A stretch of 64,000 bases of DNA. It comes from Ralstonia insidiosa. Its GTDB lineage: Bacteria; Pseudomonadota; Gammaproteobacteria; Burkholderiales; Burkholderiaceae. Below the pieces are notes generated by a model. That model was not told where the DNA came from, ran no database searches, and worked only from the letters and a program-made list of their open reading frames with translations. A program made the position numbers and the translations under genes. Positions 52,229 through 61,136 of the stretch are shown piece by piece. Where the stretch lies: contig NZ_VZPV01000001.1 in assembly GCF_008801405.1 (NCBI RefSeq), positions 1,736,001 to 1,800,000 of the forward strand, written 5' to 3'. Position 1 is the first letter of the stretch. Each line of letters begins with the position of its first letter.

Positions 52229-55204
52229 ATGCCGAATGCCCAGTCATCCACCGTGCTCACGGCAATGCGCCGCTTCCGGCGTTCGGCGCTGTTTGGCGGT
52301 GGCATTGTCCTGACCGTGATGGCGTTGCTCACGTTCGGCATTGCCGTGGCGTCGATGGTCCATTCGCACAACGAGCAGCAACGTCGTGAACTCGCGATCG
52401 AAGGCCAGCGCATGGCGAGCGAGGTCACGAAGGCGGAGATCGTGCTTCGGAGCACGATCTACATGGCTGAGCTGGTATGGAACCAGCGTGCGGCGGAAGA
52501 GCCAAGCGATGCCGCCCGGTTCAAGGCGGACGGCGGCCGATTGGTGCGCCAGAACGACAGCGGACTGCACTCCGTCCTGTTTGCCAGTGCGGGGCCAGAC
52601 TCGCCTGCGCCAGAGTTGGCGCGCTTTACCGCGTTGACGGATCGTGTCTCACGCACGCTTGCCGCCACTGCGAGCATCCAGGGGTACCGGTTTACGACAT
52701 ACGTCTATACGCCGTCCCGTGATTTTGTTGCGATGTCGCCGTTTCCCTGGCCCGATCAAGCAAAGCTCGATGCCGCGCTTGCCAACCGGCCGGCCTTCTT
52801 TGCTGCGCTCACACAGGATGCTGCGGGTGAGTCGGTCGCCCCAGCTTCCATCTATGACCCCCGCAATGGGTTGCACGCCGTGCGCTGGCTCGAGCCCTAT
52901 CGCAATCCGCTGACCGGTGAATCGGCGATACGGATGTCGATCTATGGGCTGGACGCCGACGGCAAGCCGTTTGCTGTGTTTGTCTGCGAGCTTCCGATTA
53001 ACGCAGTACTGGCTCCGCTGTCGACAGACCGGTTTGATGGAACGTTCGCCGTCCTGGGTGCAGCGGGGGCGCCCATCGCGATCACTGCTGACGGAGACCG
53101 CCGTCACGAGGTGCTGACCGCGTTGCGCGAGTTGTCTGGTGTCTCGAAGGGCGTGTCCTTGCAGCGCGCGAGCAACGGCGTCTTCATGGTGAGCACGCCG
53201 CCCGGCATGGCGGGCGGGCGCGTAGTCTACGCATTCACATGGCGCGACGTGCTGGCCGGTGTGTGGCCCGAGATACGACTGACGACGCTGCTCACAGCCG
53301 GGCTGATCGCCGCGTTGTGGATCATGCTGTGGTGGTTCAACCGGCGCGTGTTTGCACCGACGCTGGAGCGGTCCGAGCGTTTTGTCGAGATCGAACGCCT
53401 GAACCGGATCCTGATCGAAACCGCGCCGATCGGGCTGGGCGTCATCGACGCGCGCACTGGCGAGCCCATGCTGAGCAGCCCAGTCATGAACGAGGTCGCC
53501 GGCCGTGCGGTTGTCCAGGCACCGTCGCTGTCTGCCGAGATCGCACAGCGCTATGCAACGCATGGCGGCGCGGGCATTGTGCGTGACGATCTCGCGCTCG
53601 ACACGGTGGACGGCAACGCGATCGATCTGGCCGTCAATGTTGCACCTGCGCACTATCACAAGGCGAGTGTGCTGGTGACAGCGTTTACGGACATCACCGA
53701 CAAGAAACGCACCGAGCAGGCGCTGCGCGAAGCCAAACAAGCGGCTGACGATGCCAACCGGGCGAAATCGACATTCCTGTCGACGATGAGCCACGAAATC
53801 CGCACGCCGCTGAATGCGATTCTCGGCAACCTCGAACTGATTCAGCGGATGCCGCTTGAGCCTGCGATGGGAGAGCGGTTGCAGTCCGTCACGTCGTCGT
53901 CCAACGCGCTGCTGGGCATCATCAACGACGTGCTCGATTTCTCCAAGATCGAGGCAGGTCAGGTGTCGATCGAGTCCATCCCGTTTGATGCCGCGGCCGT
54001 TGTGCGCGAAGTGGCGGCAATCTTCGAACCGATCGCGCAGGAGAAGGGGTTGCAGTTCGATTGCATTGTCGACGACAGCGTTGCTCCCTGGTATGCGGGC
54101 GATCCGACCCGGCTGCGGCAGATCGCCTCGAACCTGCTCAGTAACGCGATCAAGTTTACGAACAAGGGCGACGTGCTGATCGAGATCTATGCGAAGGAAG
54201 ACAGCGCGGGCAGGCAAGGGATTGTCATCGGCGTCAGCGATAGCGGGATCGGCATGAGCCCGGAGCAGCAAGCGCGCTTGTTCGAGCCCTTTGTGCAGGC
54301 TGATTCGACCATCTCGCGCCGGTTTGGCGGTAGCGGACTGGGGCTTGCGTTGTGTCGTCGGCTGGTCGACCTGATGGGCGGTACGATCAGCCTGCGCAGC
54401 GCCCCCGGAGATGGCAGCCAGTTCACGGTCACGCTGCCGTTTGCGCCCACCGAGTCGCCTGCCGACATCAAGAACGATGCCCAGCCCGCTGCGAGTGCGC
54501 AGAGCCTCCAACCGGGCAGCGTGAGTGTGTTGGCCGTTGACGATCAGGCGTCGAACCGGGAGCTGATCCGGATGCAGCTGGAGTCGCTGGGTTACCAGGT
54601 CACCCTGGCCGACAGCGGTGGCGAAGCGTTACGCCGCTTCAACGAACGGCACTACGACATTCTGCTGACGGATCTCAGCATGCCGGGCATGGACGGCTAT
54701 GCGCTTGCTCGATGTTTGCGTGCGCAAGGCGCAACGCAGCCGATCATCGCGCTGACAGCGCACGCGGCCATCGAAGAGCATCAGCGTTGTGTGCAGGAGG
54801 GAATCGACGCCGTGCTGGTCAAACCGATTTTGCTCAAGGCGCTGGATACGACGCTGCGTCGCATGGTGCGTAGCGATACGCAGACGGCGCCAACCGCGGC
54901 GAGCCGCGAGAACATTGGTGAGGGGCGCCTGCCGGAGCGGGTACTTGCCGCGCTCAAGGGCTCAACGCATGAGCTGCTGGAATCCCTGCACGTTGCACTG
55001 TCGACCGACGATCGGGAAGCCACGCTGCGCCATCTGCACGCCATGCGCGGTACGTTTGCGATGGTGCACGAGCAAGCCGTTGCGGATGCCTGCGCGGAAA
55101 TGGAGCAGCAGGCCAAGCGAGGCGATGATCTGCAAGCGTTGCAGCCCGGGCTCGATCGGCTGGTACAGCTGACACAGGAAACCCTGGCGCGACGGGCTGC
55201 CTGA
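52229..55204 (+). CDS. hybrid sensor histidine kinase with receiver and HPt domains (RcsC/BvgS-like)
   Basis: A 991-residue inner-membrane kinase. TM1 is at about residues 23-43, then a periplasmic sensor region (about 45-345), TM2 at 350-370 and a degenerate PAS region. HisKA follows with phospho-His522 in STMSHEIRTPLNAIL, then a HATPase domain (DPTRLRQIASNLLSNAIKFT; FGGSGLGLAL). The receiver has Asp815 (ILLTDLSMPGMDG) and the C-terminal HPt carries His937 (LHAMRGTF). The full His-Asp-His relay ends in one chain, and the gene is followed by its probable response regulator. The ligand is unknown. The ATG at 52229 was chosen over TTG at 52211. Confidence 0.92.
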   Translation: MPNAQSSTVLTAMRRFRRSALFGGGIVLTVMALLTFGIAVASMVHSHNEQQRRELAIEGQRMASEVTKAEIVLRSTIYMAELVWNQRAAEEPSDAARFKADGGRLVRQNDSGLHSVLFASAGPDSPAPELARFTALTDRVSRTLAATASIQGYRFTTYVYTPSRDFVAMSPFPWPDQAKLDAALANRPAFFAALTQDAAGESVAPASIYDPRNGLHAVRWLEPYRNPLTGESAIRMSIYGLDADGKPFAVFVCELPINAVLAPLSTDRFDGTFAVLGAAGAPIAITADGDRRHEVLTALRELSGVSKGVSLQRASNGVFMVSTPPGMAGGRVVYAFTWRDVLAGVWPEIRLTTLLTAGLIAALWIMLWWFNRRVFAPTLERSERFVEIERLNRILIETAPIGLGVIDARTGEPMLSSPVMNEVAGRAVVQAPSLSAEIAQRYATHGGAGIVRDDLALDTVDGNAIDLAVNVAPAHYHKASVLVTAFTDITDKKRTEQALREAKQAADDANRAKSTFLSTMSHEIRTPLNAILGNLELIQRMPLEPAMGERLQSVTSSSNALLGIINDVLDFSKIEAGQVSIESIPFDAAAVVREVAAIFEPIAQEKGLQFDCIVDDSVAPWYAGDPTRLRQIASNLLSNAIKFTNKGDVLIEIYAKEDSAGRQGIVIGVSDSGIGMSPEQQARLFEPFVQADSTISRRFGGSGLGLALCRRLVDLMGGTISLRSAPGDGSQFTVTLPFAPTESPADIKNDAQPAASAQSLQPGSVSVLAVDDQASNRELIRMQLESLGYQVTLADSGGEALRRFNERHYDILLTDLSMPGMDGYALARCLRAQGATQPIIALTAHAAIEEHQRCVQEGIDAVLVKPILLKALDTTLRRMVRSDTQTAPTAASRENIGEGRLPERVLAALKGSTHELLESLHVALSTDDREATLRHLHAMRGTFAMVHEQAVADACAEMEQQAKRGDDLQALQPGLDRLVQLTQETLARRAA

Positions 55205-55312
55205 GCGGGTGTTGTGCGATGCCCTTATGAGGGCTGTTGAGCGGCCTTCATCGTAAAATTGTATTGTCTGTTGAGGCCTGACGGACCCGCAGTCGGCAAA
55301 AGGAGGGAAGGA

Positions 55313-55996
55313 ATGAGCAGCTTCAGCATTGGCGTGGTGTTGGCGGACGACCATCCGGGGATGATTGCCGGGGTATCGCATGAGCTGTCGTCGGTGGACA
55401 CCATCGTGTTGAAAGGGCATGCCACCAACTCGACCGATCTCGTCAAGTTGCTCGAGTCGACGCCGTGCGATGTGCTGGTGTCCGACTACGCCATGCCGAC
55501 GGGCGAGTACGGCGATGGCATCACGCTGTTCGGCTTCATTGGCCGGCGCTTTCCTCAAGTGAAGCTTGTTGTGCTGACGATGCTCGACAGTCCGGCCATC
55601 CTCGGTTCGCTCGATGACATTGGGGTCCGTGCGATTGTCAGCAAGTCCGACGCAGTGTCGCACCTGGTTCCTGCCATTCATGCTGCGCACACAGGGGGCA
55701 AGTACCACTCCCCAACGGTTGCCGCTGTGCTGGAGGCACGTGAGGCGCAGCGGGCCGGCGCACCGGCATCGACCGAACTGAGCCCGCGCGAGGCGGAGGT
55801 GGTGCGGCTGTATGTGTCCGGCCTGCGGGTGGACGAGATAGCTGAACGACTCAATCGCAGCAAGAAAACCATCAGTACCCAGAAGAACCGGGCCATGGAA
55901 AAGCTCGGCATCTTGCGCGATGCGGATCTCTTCAAGTACGCCGCGGAGCATGGTTGGCTGACATCGTCGCAAACGCCGCCGCGTGACGCCGGCTGA
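55313..55996 (+). CDS. RcsB-like response regulator
   Basis: A 227-residue NarL/FixJ-type regulator. The receiver has ADDHP at the acidic pocket and phospho-Asp58 in VLVSDYAMPTGEYGDG; the YGDG insertion after the phosphorylation site is a hallmark of RcsB. The LuxR-type HTH is LSPREAEVVRLYVSGLRVDE followed by IAERLNRSKKTISTQK. It has an excellent AAAAGGAGGGAAGG site. It lies 108 bases after the hybrid kinase and is its likely partner, receiving phosphate from the HPt domain. A paralogue sits nearby on the opposite strand. Confidence 0.92.
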   Translation: MSSFSIGVVLADDHPGMIAGVSHELSSVDTIVLKGHATNSTDLVKLLESTPCDVLVSDYAMPTGEYGDGITLFGFIGRRFPQVKLVVLTMLDSPAILGSLDDIGVRAIVSKSDAVSHLVPAIHAAHTGGKYHSPTVAAVLEAREAQRAGAPASTELSPREAEVVRLYVSGLRVDEIAERLNRSKKTISTQKNRAMEKLGILRDADLFKYAAEHGWLTSSQTPPRDAG

Positions 55997-56014
55997 GCGT
56001 TGAGCGCAGCGGTG

Positions 56015-56233
56015 TCAGGCCGGTTGCTCAGCAGGCGGTACGCTATGCGGTTGCGGCTTGTCCAGCGTGGGCGAGTCTGGCTGCTTCCAGGTTTCGACGA
56101 TCTGCCGCCTACGCTGTGGTGACGAGAACAGGTATTCATTCATGGCGCCCAGAAACTCGTGGCGCGCTGGCGCCGTCAGCTCGGCAAAGCCGAGCAGAAT
56201 GTGCCGTAGTTTGTCTCGTTCAGTCTGCTTCAT
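56015..56233 (-). CDS. small protein of unknown function between the two RcsB-like genes
   Basis: A 72-residue soluble protein starting MKQTERDKLRHILLGFAELT, with a helical core and a Pro-rich tail (SPTLDKPQPHSVPPAEQPA). AGGAGG lies seven bases before the ATG, so it is very likely translated. No domain recognised. It lies between two response-regulator genes that point toward it, and is transcribed in the same direction as the second. It could be a small modulator of the pathway, but that is only context. Confidence 0.75.
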   Translation of the reverse strand: MKQTERDKLRHILLGFAELTAPARHEFLGAMNEYLFSSPQRRRQIVETWKQPDSPTLDKPQPHSVPPAEQPA

Positions 56234-56387
56234 GATTTGGCCTCCTATGGCAACCCTGGGTGCGTTGCGCATGTCGCACCAATGTCATGGCGCGACACTA
56301 TCTACGTTATGAGTTGAGAAGAAGCGCGTCCATCAGACCGGTCTGGTAGTCGAACCAGACCCGGGCGCGCGACGGAAAGCCCGCCCG

Positions 56388-57059
56388 CTACCGCATCGGG
56401 CGCATGACGGAGGGGATCAGGCCTGTTTCGACGCCATAGTGGAAGAGGTCCACCTCGCGGTTGATGTTGAGCTTGCGCATGGCGCTGCTCTTCTGCGTGC
56501 TGACGGTTTTTTTGCTGCGGTTCAGGCGCTCGGCGATCTCGTTGATGGTCATGCCCGATACGTACAGGCGAATGACTTCGAGTTCGCGGCCAGTCAATTG
56601 CGCATTGCCGGGTGAGTCTCTGTGGCTCGGTTCCAGCGTACGCAGAATCCTCTCGATCGTTGGCGATACGTAGCGGCCGTTCGCAAACGCGGCGTGTACG
56701 GCAAGCGACAGATGGTTCGTCAGATCGGATTTGCTGACGATGCATTGAATGCCCGTCATGAGCACCGACAGGATCGCCGCGTTCTCCATCATTGTCAGAA
56801 CCACGATGCGTACATGCGGGTAGCGTTGCTGCACCAACGACAGCAATGCCATGCCGTCGCCGTAGTTGCCGCCAGGCATGGCGTAATCGCACACAAGCAC
56901 GTCGACGCGTGTGCGGTCGAGCAACTCGATCAGTTCGGTCGAGTTACGTACGAGGCCATCGATCGAGATCGATTGGCGGCTGGCCAGTTCATGTTTGACG
57001 CCAAACAGGATGGCGGGGTGGTCGTCGGCGATGGCGACCCGGATCAGGACGGGATTCAT
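56388..57059 (-). CDS. RcsB-like response regulator, paralogue
   Basis: A 223-residue NarL/FixJ-type regulator closely related to the one at 55313. It has ADDHP, phospho-Asp58 in VLVCDYAMPGGNYGDG and the HTH LTGRELEVIRLYVSGMTINE with IAERLNRSKKTVSTQK. The ATG at 57059 aligns with the start of its paralogue. No kinase is adjacent on this strand, so it may also be served by the neighbouring hybrid kinase, or form mixed dimers as RcsB does with partners. A long non-coding region separates it from the divergent iorA gene. Confidence 0.9.
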   Translation of the reverse strand: MNPVLIRVAIADDHPAILFGVKHELASRQSISIDGLVRNSTELIELLDRTRVDVLVCDYAMPGGNYGDGMALLSLVQQRYPHVRIVVLTMMENAAILSVLMTGIQCIVSKSDLTNHLSLAVHAAFANGRYVSPTIERILRTLEPSHRDSPGNAQLTGRELEVIRLYVSGMTINEIAERLNRSKKTVSTQKSSAMRKLNINREVDLFHYGVETGLIPSVMRPMR

Positions 57060-57481
57060 GGTGATGGCGCATGTTGCAGGGCGGCTGCGGCTTCTCTGTG
57101 GCGATCTCGCCACGGAAATGCCGGCGTTGTGCATGACCTCTGACGCGAGCATGCGCGAAGGACGATGCGCAGACTGTATTCAGTCCGGGGAAGTGCGAAA
57201 AGCGGATCAGTCCTAAAGCAGCGAGCCGTGGTGTAGGACTGGGCTTATTCGGGGCGTTGTGCTGAAGTCCGCAGGCGCATGGCACCGGAAGGAGCACAAC
57301 GGCGGCTCACGTATTACCTGTGGTGCGTATACCGAAGGCCGGCGCGCTCTTGTGTGTTGCTAGACCTTTGATTCTTTTGCGGAGTCCTCCGGAATCGAGG
57401 GCGCCCACTATTGCGGTGCGGAGGCGTTTGAACGTACGCTTTCGCCACAAAAAAGAACACAAAAACAAGGAGACCACCCTC
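57060..57481. other. divergent intergenic region between regulator and iorA
   Basis: About 420 bases holding the promoters of the RcsB-like paralogue (minus) and the oxidoreductase pair (plus). No supported gene is seen. The last 60 bases are A-rich with AAGGAG 10 bases before iorA. Confidence 0.5.
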
Positions 57482-57949
57482 ATGGATCTGGACGTCAACC
57501 ACCGGCCGGTCAGCGTCGACTGCGACCCGGCCACGCCGCTGCTGTGGGTCCTGCGCGACCACCTGAACATGACCGGTACCAAGTTCGGTTGTGGTGTCGC
57601 AGCGTGTGGCGCATGCACGGTGCACCTGGATGGGGCGGCTGTGCGGTCGTGTGTGTTGCCGGTGGCCGCGGTGGCAGGCAAGCGCATCACCACCATCGAG
57701 GGGTTGGCCGGAGGCGAAGGCAAGCGCCACGCGCTGCAACAGGCCTGGGTGGACGAGCAGGTGCCGCAGTGCGGATATTGCCAGTCCGGCATGCTGATGG
57801 CCGCAGCAGATTTGCTGGCGCGGCAACCCGACCCGAGCGATGCCGACATCGATACGGCCATGACCAACATTTGCCGCTGTGGCACGTATCCGCGTGTGCG
57901 CGCGGCCATCAAGCGCGCGGCGAAGGCGCTGCGGGAGGGCCAGGCATGA
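57482..57949 (+). CDS. iorA: [2Fe-2S] subunit of a molybdenum hydroxylase
   Basis: A 155-residue small subunit of the xanthine-oxidase family. The plant-type cluster uses Cys37, Cys42, Cys45 and Cys57 (FGCGVAACGACTVHLDG). The second, C-terminal cluster domain holds VPQCGYCQSGM and ICRCGTYPRVR. It passes electrons from the molybdenum subunit. Isoquinoline 1-oxidoreductase subunit alpha is the closest named type. Its stop overlaps the start of the large subunit (ATGA), a sign of tight coupling. Confidence 0.92.
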   Translation: MDLDVNHRPVSVDCDPATPLLWVLRDHLNMTGTKFGCGVAACGACTVHLDGAAVRSCVLPVAAVAGKRITTIEGLAGGEGKRHALQQAWVDEQVPQCGYCQSGMLMAAADLLARQPDPSDADIDTAMTNICRCGTYPRVRAAIKRAAKALREGQA

Positions 57950-60252
57950 ACGCCAAGGCAACCAAGCCCCCGAAAGTACGTAAGGGCCGCCGCCGTTTCC
58001 TGCTGGGGGCGCTCGCTGTGGGTGGCGCGCTGGTGGTGGGCTGGGGCGTGATGCCGCCGCGCAGCCGCGTGGGGGATCCGGCGCTGTTTCCCGAACACGG
58101 GGGCGAGGTCGCCCTGAATGGGTGGATCAAGATCACCCCGGAGGGCAACGTCATCCTGGCCATGCCGCGCGTGGAGATGGGGCAGGGTATCCACACGGCA
58201 CTGTCGATGCTGGCGGCGGAGGAGTTGGATATTCCGCTGGCGCGCGTGAGTATCGAGACCTCACCGGTCGAGCGCATCTACGGCAACGTGGTCGCCATGG
58301 GCGATAGCTCACTGCCGTTGCATCCGGACAGCGCCGACAAGACCTGGGCCCGCGCGCTGCACTGGGTCATGGCCAAGAGCGCGCGAGAGATCGGGCTCAT
58401 CATCACCGGTGGCAGCAGCAGTGTGGCGGACGGCTGGCAGCCGGTGCGCGAAGCCGCCGCTACGGCCCGTGCTGCGCTGGTGGAAGCCGCCGCGCGCGAA
58501 TGGAACGTACCCGCCGCGCAGATCAGCGTGCGCGAGGGCCAGTTGATCGGCCCGGGTGGCAAGCAGGCAACCTTTGGTGACATGGCGAAAACTGCGCGCA
58601 CCATCGCGCCGCCATCCAACGTCGTACTCAAGCCGGCCTCGCAATACCAGTTGATCGGCAAGCCTGCGCCGCGCAATGATCTGGCCGCCAAGACGGATGG
58701 CAGCGCGCGCTTCTCCATCGATGCGCGTCCGGCAGGGATGCTGTACGCCGCCGTGGTGATGTGCCCGGTCTTTGGCGGCAAGCTCAAGACGTTCCAGTCG
58801 AAGGCGGCGCTCGGCATGCCGGGCGTGCGCTATGTGGTGCCGTTTGAAGGTGCGGCAGGCGGTGCGCCTGGCGTGGCCGTTGTGGCGGATCACTATTGGC
58901 AGGCGCGCCAGGCGCTGGCGACCGTTGAGCCCGTGTGGGACAACGGCCCGCACGCCACGCTCGATTCCGCGGGCATCCGCCAGCAGCTCGTCAGCGCGCT
59001 GGATAGCGACAAGGGTGGGTTCACCTACCGCTCGCTCGGCGATGGCCTGAAGGCTTTCGACAAGGCCGACGGCGCGACGCTTGTAGAAGCCGAATACACA
59101 GCACCGTATCTCGCGCACACGGCCATGGAGCCGATCAACTGCACGGCGCAGGTGACAGCGGACGGGGTGCACTTGTGGGCGCCCACGCAGGTCGCCACGC
59201 TGGCCCAACTGGTGGCGGCGCGTGCGGCTGGAGTGAGCGGCGACAAGGTCCGCATCGACATTCCGCTGATCGGCGGTGGCTTTGGGCGGCGGTTGGAGTC
59301 CGATTTCATCAGCCAGGCCGTCACCATTGCTACCAAAACTGAAGGCAAGCCGGTCCAGGTCATCTGGTCGCGCGAGGAAGATGTCCGGCACGACTTCTAT
59401 CGCCCGCATGCCATTGCACGACTCAAAGCGCGTGTGGAGAACGGCAAGATCACGGCGATTGCCTCGCGCAGCGCCGGTCAGTCGATCCTGGCGGGGGAAC
59501 TGGACCGCCTGTTCGGTGCGCCCTCCGCTGGCATCGACCGCTACACCGCCGAGGGGCTGTTCGACCTGCCGTACGAGATCGAGCACGAGCACATTGCGCA
59601 TCTGGCGGTGGATCTGCCGATCCCGGTCGGGTTCTGGCGCAGCGTGGGGCACTCGTACAACGGATTCTTCATGGAGGGCTTCCTCAACGACGTGGCGGCG
59701 GCGGCCAAGCTGGATCCGCTGGCGATGCGGCGCGATCTGCTGAAGGCGCATCCGCGCGAACTGAAGGTGCTCGACACGGCAGCGCAGGCAGCAGGCTGGG
59801 GGCAGCTATTGCCGCCCGCAGCCGATGGCGCTCCGCGTGCACGTGGCATTGCGTTGCACCCCAGCTTCGGCTCGGTGGTGGCGCAGGTGGTGGAGGTGTC
59901 GTTGAAGGATGGCAAGCCGCGCGTGCACCGCGTTGTGTGTGCGGTGGATTGCGGTACGGTCATCAACCCGGGTATCGTCGCGCAGCAGATGGAAAGCGCG
60001 GTCATCTTCGGGTTGACGGCGGCGCTGTACGGGCGGATCGACATCAAGGATGGGCAGGTCGTGCAGTCGAACTTCCCTGACTACCCGGCGCTCAAGATGG
60101 CCGAGGTGCCCATCATCGAAACACACATCGTGCCGAGCACAGCGGAGCCCACCGGTGTGGGCGAGGTTGGCGTGCCGCCGATCGCCCCGGCGGTGGCGCA
60201 TGCCGTGGCGCAGTTGACGGGCAAGCCGGTGCGGCAGCTACCGATGGTCTGA
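57946..60252 (+). CDS. iorB: molybdopterin-binding subunit of an aldehyde/N-heterocycle oxidoreductase
   Basis: A 768-residue large subunit. The N-terminus has a twin-arginine-type signal (RKGRRRFLLGALAVGGALVV), so the IorAB complex may be periplasmic, as known for this subfamily. Molybdopterin-contact motifs include VEMGQGIHTALSMLAAEEL, GGGFGRRLESDF and VGEVGVPPIAPAVAHAV. The conserved terminal glutamate that acts as base in xanthine-oxidase enzymes is in GVGEVG. The substrate is not known; isoquinoline-type N-heterocycles or aldehydes are candidates. No cytochrome or maturation gene (XdhC) is adjacent, unlike in some relatives. Confidence 0.9.
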   Translation: MNAKATKPPKVRKGRRRFLLGALAVGGALVVGWGVMPPRSRVGDPALFPEHGGEVALNGWIKITPEGNVILAMPRVEMGQGIHTALSMLAAEELDIPLARVSIETSPVERIYGNVVAMGDSSLPLHPDSADKTWARALHWVMAKSAREIGLIITGGSSSVADGWQPVREAAATARAALVEAAAREWNVPAAQISVREGQLIGPGGKQATFGDMAKTARTIAPPSNVVLKPASQYQLIGKPAPRNDLAAKTDGSARFSIDARPAGMLYAAVVMCPVFGGKLKTFQSKAALGMPGVRYVVPFEGAAGGAPGVAVVADHYWQARQALATVEPVWDNGPHATLDSAGIRQQLVSALDSDKGGFTYRSLGDGLKAFDKADGATLVEAEYTAPYLAHTAMEPINCTAQVTADGVHLWAPTQVATLAQLVAARAAGVSGDKVRIDIPLIGGGFGRRLESDFISQAVTIATKTEGKPVQVIWSREEDVRHDFYRPHAIARLKARVENGKITAIASRSAGQSILAGELDRLFGAPSAGIDRYTAEGLFDLPYEIEHEHIAHLAVDLPIPVGFWRSVGHSYNGFFMEGFLNDVAAAAKLDPLAMRRDLLKAHPRELKVLDTAAQAAGWGQLLPPAADGAPRARGIALHPSFGSVVAQVVEVSLKDGKPRVHRVVCAVDCGTVINPGIVAQQMESAVIFGLTAALYGRIDIKDGQVVQSNFPDYPALKMAEVPIIETHIVPSTAEPTGVGEVGVPPIAPAVAHAVAQLTGKPVRQLPMV

Positions 60253-60331
60253 TGTTGGTTGCGGGGGATTGGCGCGATTGGCATATCCCCCGTTTCGTCC
60301 CCTGCCGGGGCCGACCCACATTCTTTGTCTT

Positions 60332-60357
60332 GCCAAAGAAAGTAAGCAAAGAAAGGC
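60332..60357. repeat. AAAGAAAG short repeat preceding the large inverted repeat
   Basis: AAAGAAAGTAAGCAAAGAAAGG, a motif often seen as a dispersed repeat in Burkholderiaceae, directly joined to the large inverted repeat that follows. Confidence 0.5.
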
Positions 60358-60364
60358 GCGCCCG

Positions 60365-60480
60365 ATGCGGCGAAAGCCTCCTTGAATTTCCGTAACCGGG
60401 CGGAGACGGGGAAAACTCGCTTCGCTCAGACAGTTCCCCGTCTTTTTTCCGCCCGTTTACATAAATTCAAGGCGCCGCAT
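60365..60480. repeat. long nested inverted repeat with an inner terminator
   Basis: Four nested arm pairs: ATGCGGCG / CGCCGCAT, CTTGAATTT / AAATTCAAG, CGGGCGGA / TCCGCCCG and GACGGGGAA / TTCCCCGTC, the last followed by TTTTTT. The 116-base unit can fold as one hairpin and its core should act as a plus-strand terminator for iorAB. It looks like a dispersed Ralstonia/Burkholderia intergenic element. Confidence 0.8.
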
Positions 60481-60545
60481 AGGGCAGGGTACGGCCAAAC
60501 CATCAGAGTGCGTGGGTTGGCGCTGTATGTGATCGTGCACGGCGT

Positions 60546-61136
60546 TCAGGCCGCTTCTGGAAACACCGGTTCCCCCAGGTTCAGCATCAGCCGATTCGCC
60601 CACGCGAAGATCGCCACAGCGTGGATGAGGTCGAGAATCTCCGCATCCGTCAGACCAGCGGCCTTGAGCGGTTGCAGGTCTTCGGCACGTACGTCACCGG
60701 GGCGCAGCGTCAGGTCGATGGAGAACAACGCGATGGCACGCTCACGCGCGTTCGTGCCGGCGGTGTGCGGGTCTTCGAAAACCTGCTTGATCACGTCGTT
60801 GCGCTTGGCGAGCTGCTCGAACCGCTGTGCGTGCACGGACGCGCAGTACACACAGCCGTTCACGCGCGATACCACGGCGCTGGCGAGTTCGCGCTCGGCG
60901 CGCGACAGGCCGCCTGGTGCGTACATGATCGCGTTGAACGCTGCTGATCGCTGCCGCAGAATCTCCGGCTGGTGGACGAGAAAGCGGTAGTAATCCGATG
61001 TCTTCGCCTTCGGGTGGCTCTCTTCCAGCACGGCGATCTGCTCGGGCGTGGCGCGGTCGAGGTCGACCACATCGAGCCATGCCTTCCACTCCAGCGATTC
61101 ATTGGTGAAGCCGTAGGCGCGGATGATCTCGGTCAT
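60546..61136 (-). CDS. peroxidase-related protein, Avi_7169 family
   Basis: A 196-residue alkylhydroperoxidase-fold (carboxymuconolactone decarboxylase-like) protein. The AhpD-type active-site motif is NGCVYCASVHAQRF, with a CxxC and histidine relay. It belongs to the group described for the Avi_7169 family that co-occurs with CMD proteins and a peptide-type binding protein. Its start overlaps the stop of the upstream gene (ATGA), so the two are co-translated. The biochemical role of the group has not been established; peroxide or acyl-peroxide detoxification is plausible. Confidence 0.87.
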   Translation of the reverse strand: MTEIIRAYGFTNESLEWKAWLDVVDLDRATPEQIAVLEESHPKAKTSDYYRFLVHQPEILRQRSAAFNAIMYAPGGLSRAERELASAVVSRVNGCVYCASVHAQRFEQLAKRNDVIKQVFEDPHTAGTNARERAIALFSIDLTLRPGDVRAEDLQPLKAAGLTDAEILDLIHAVAIFAWANRLMLNLGEPVFPEAA

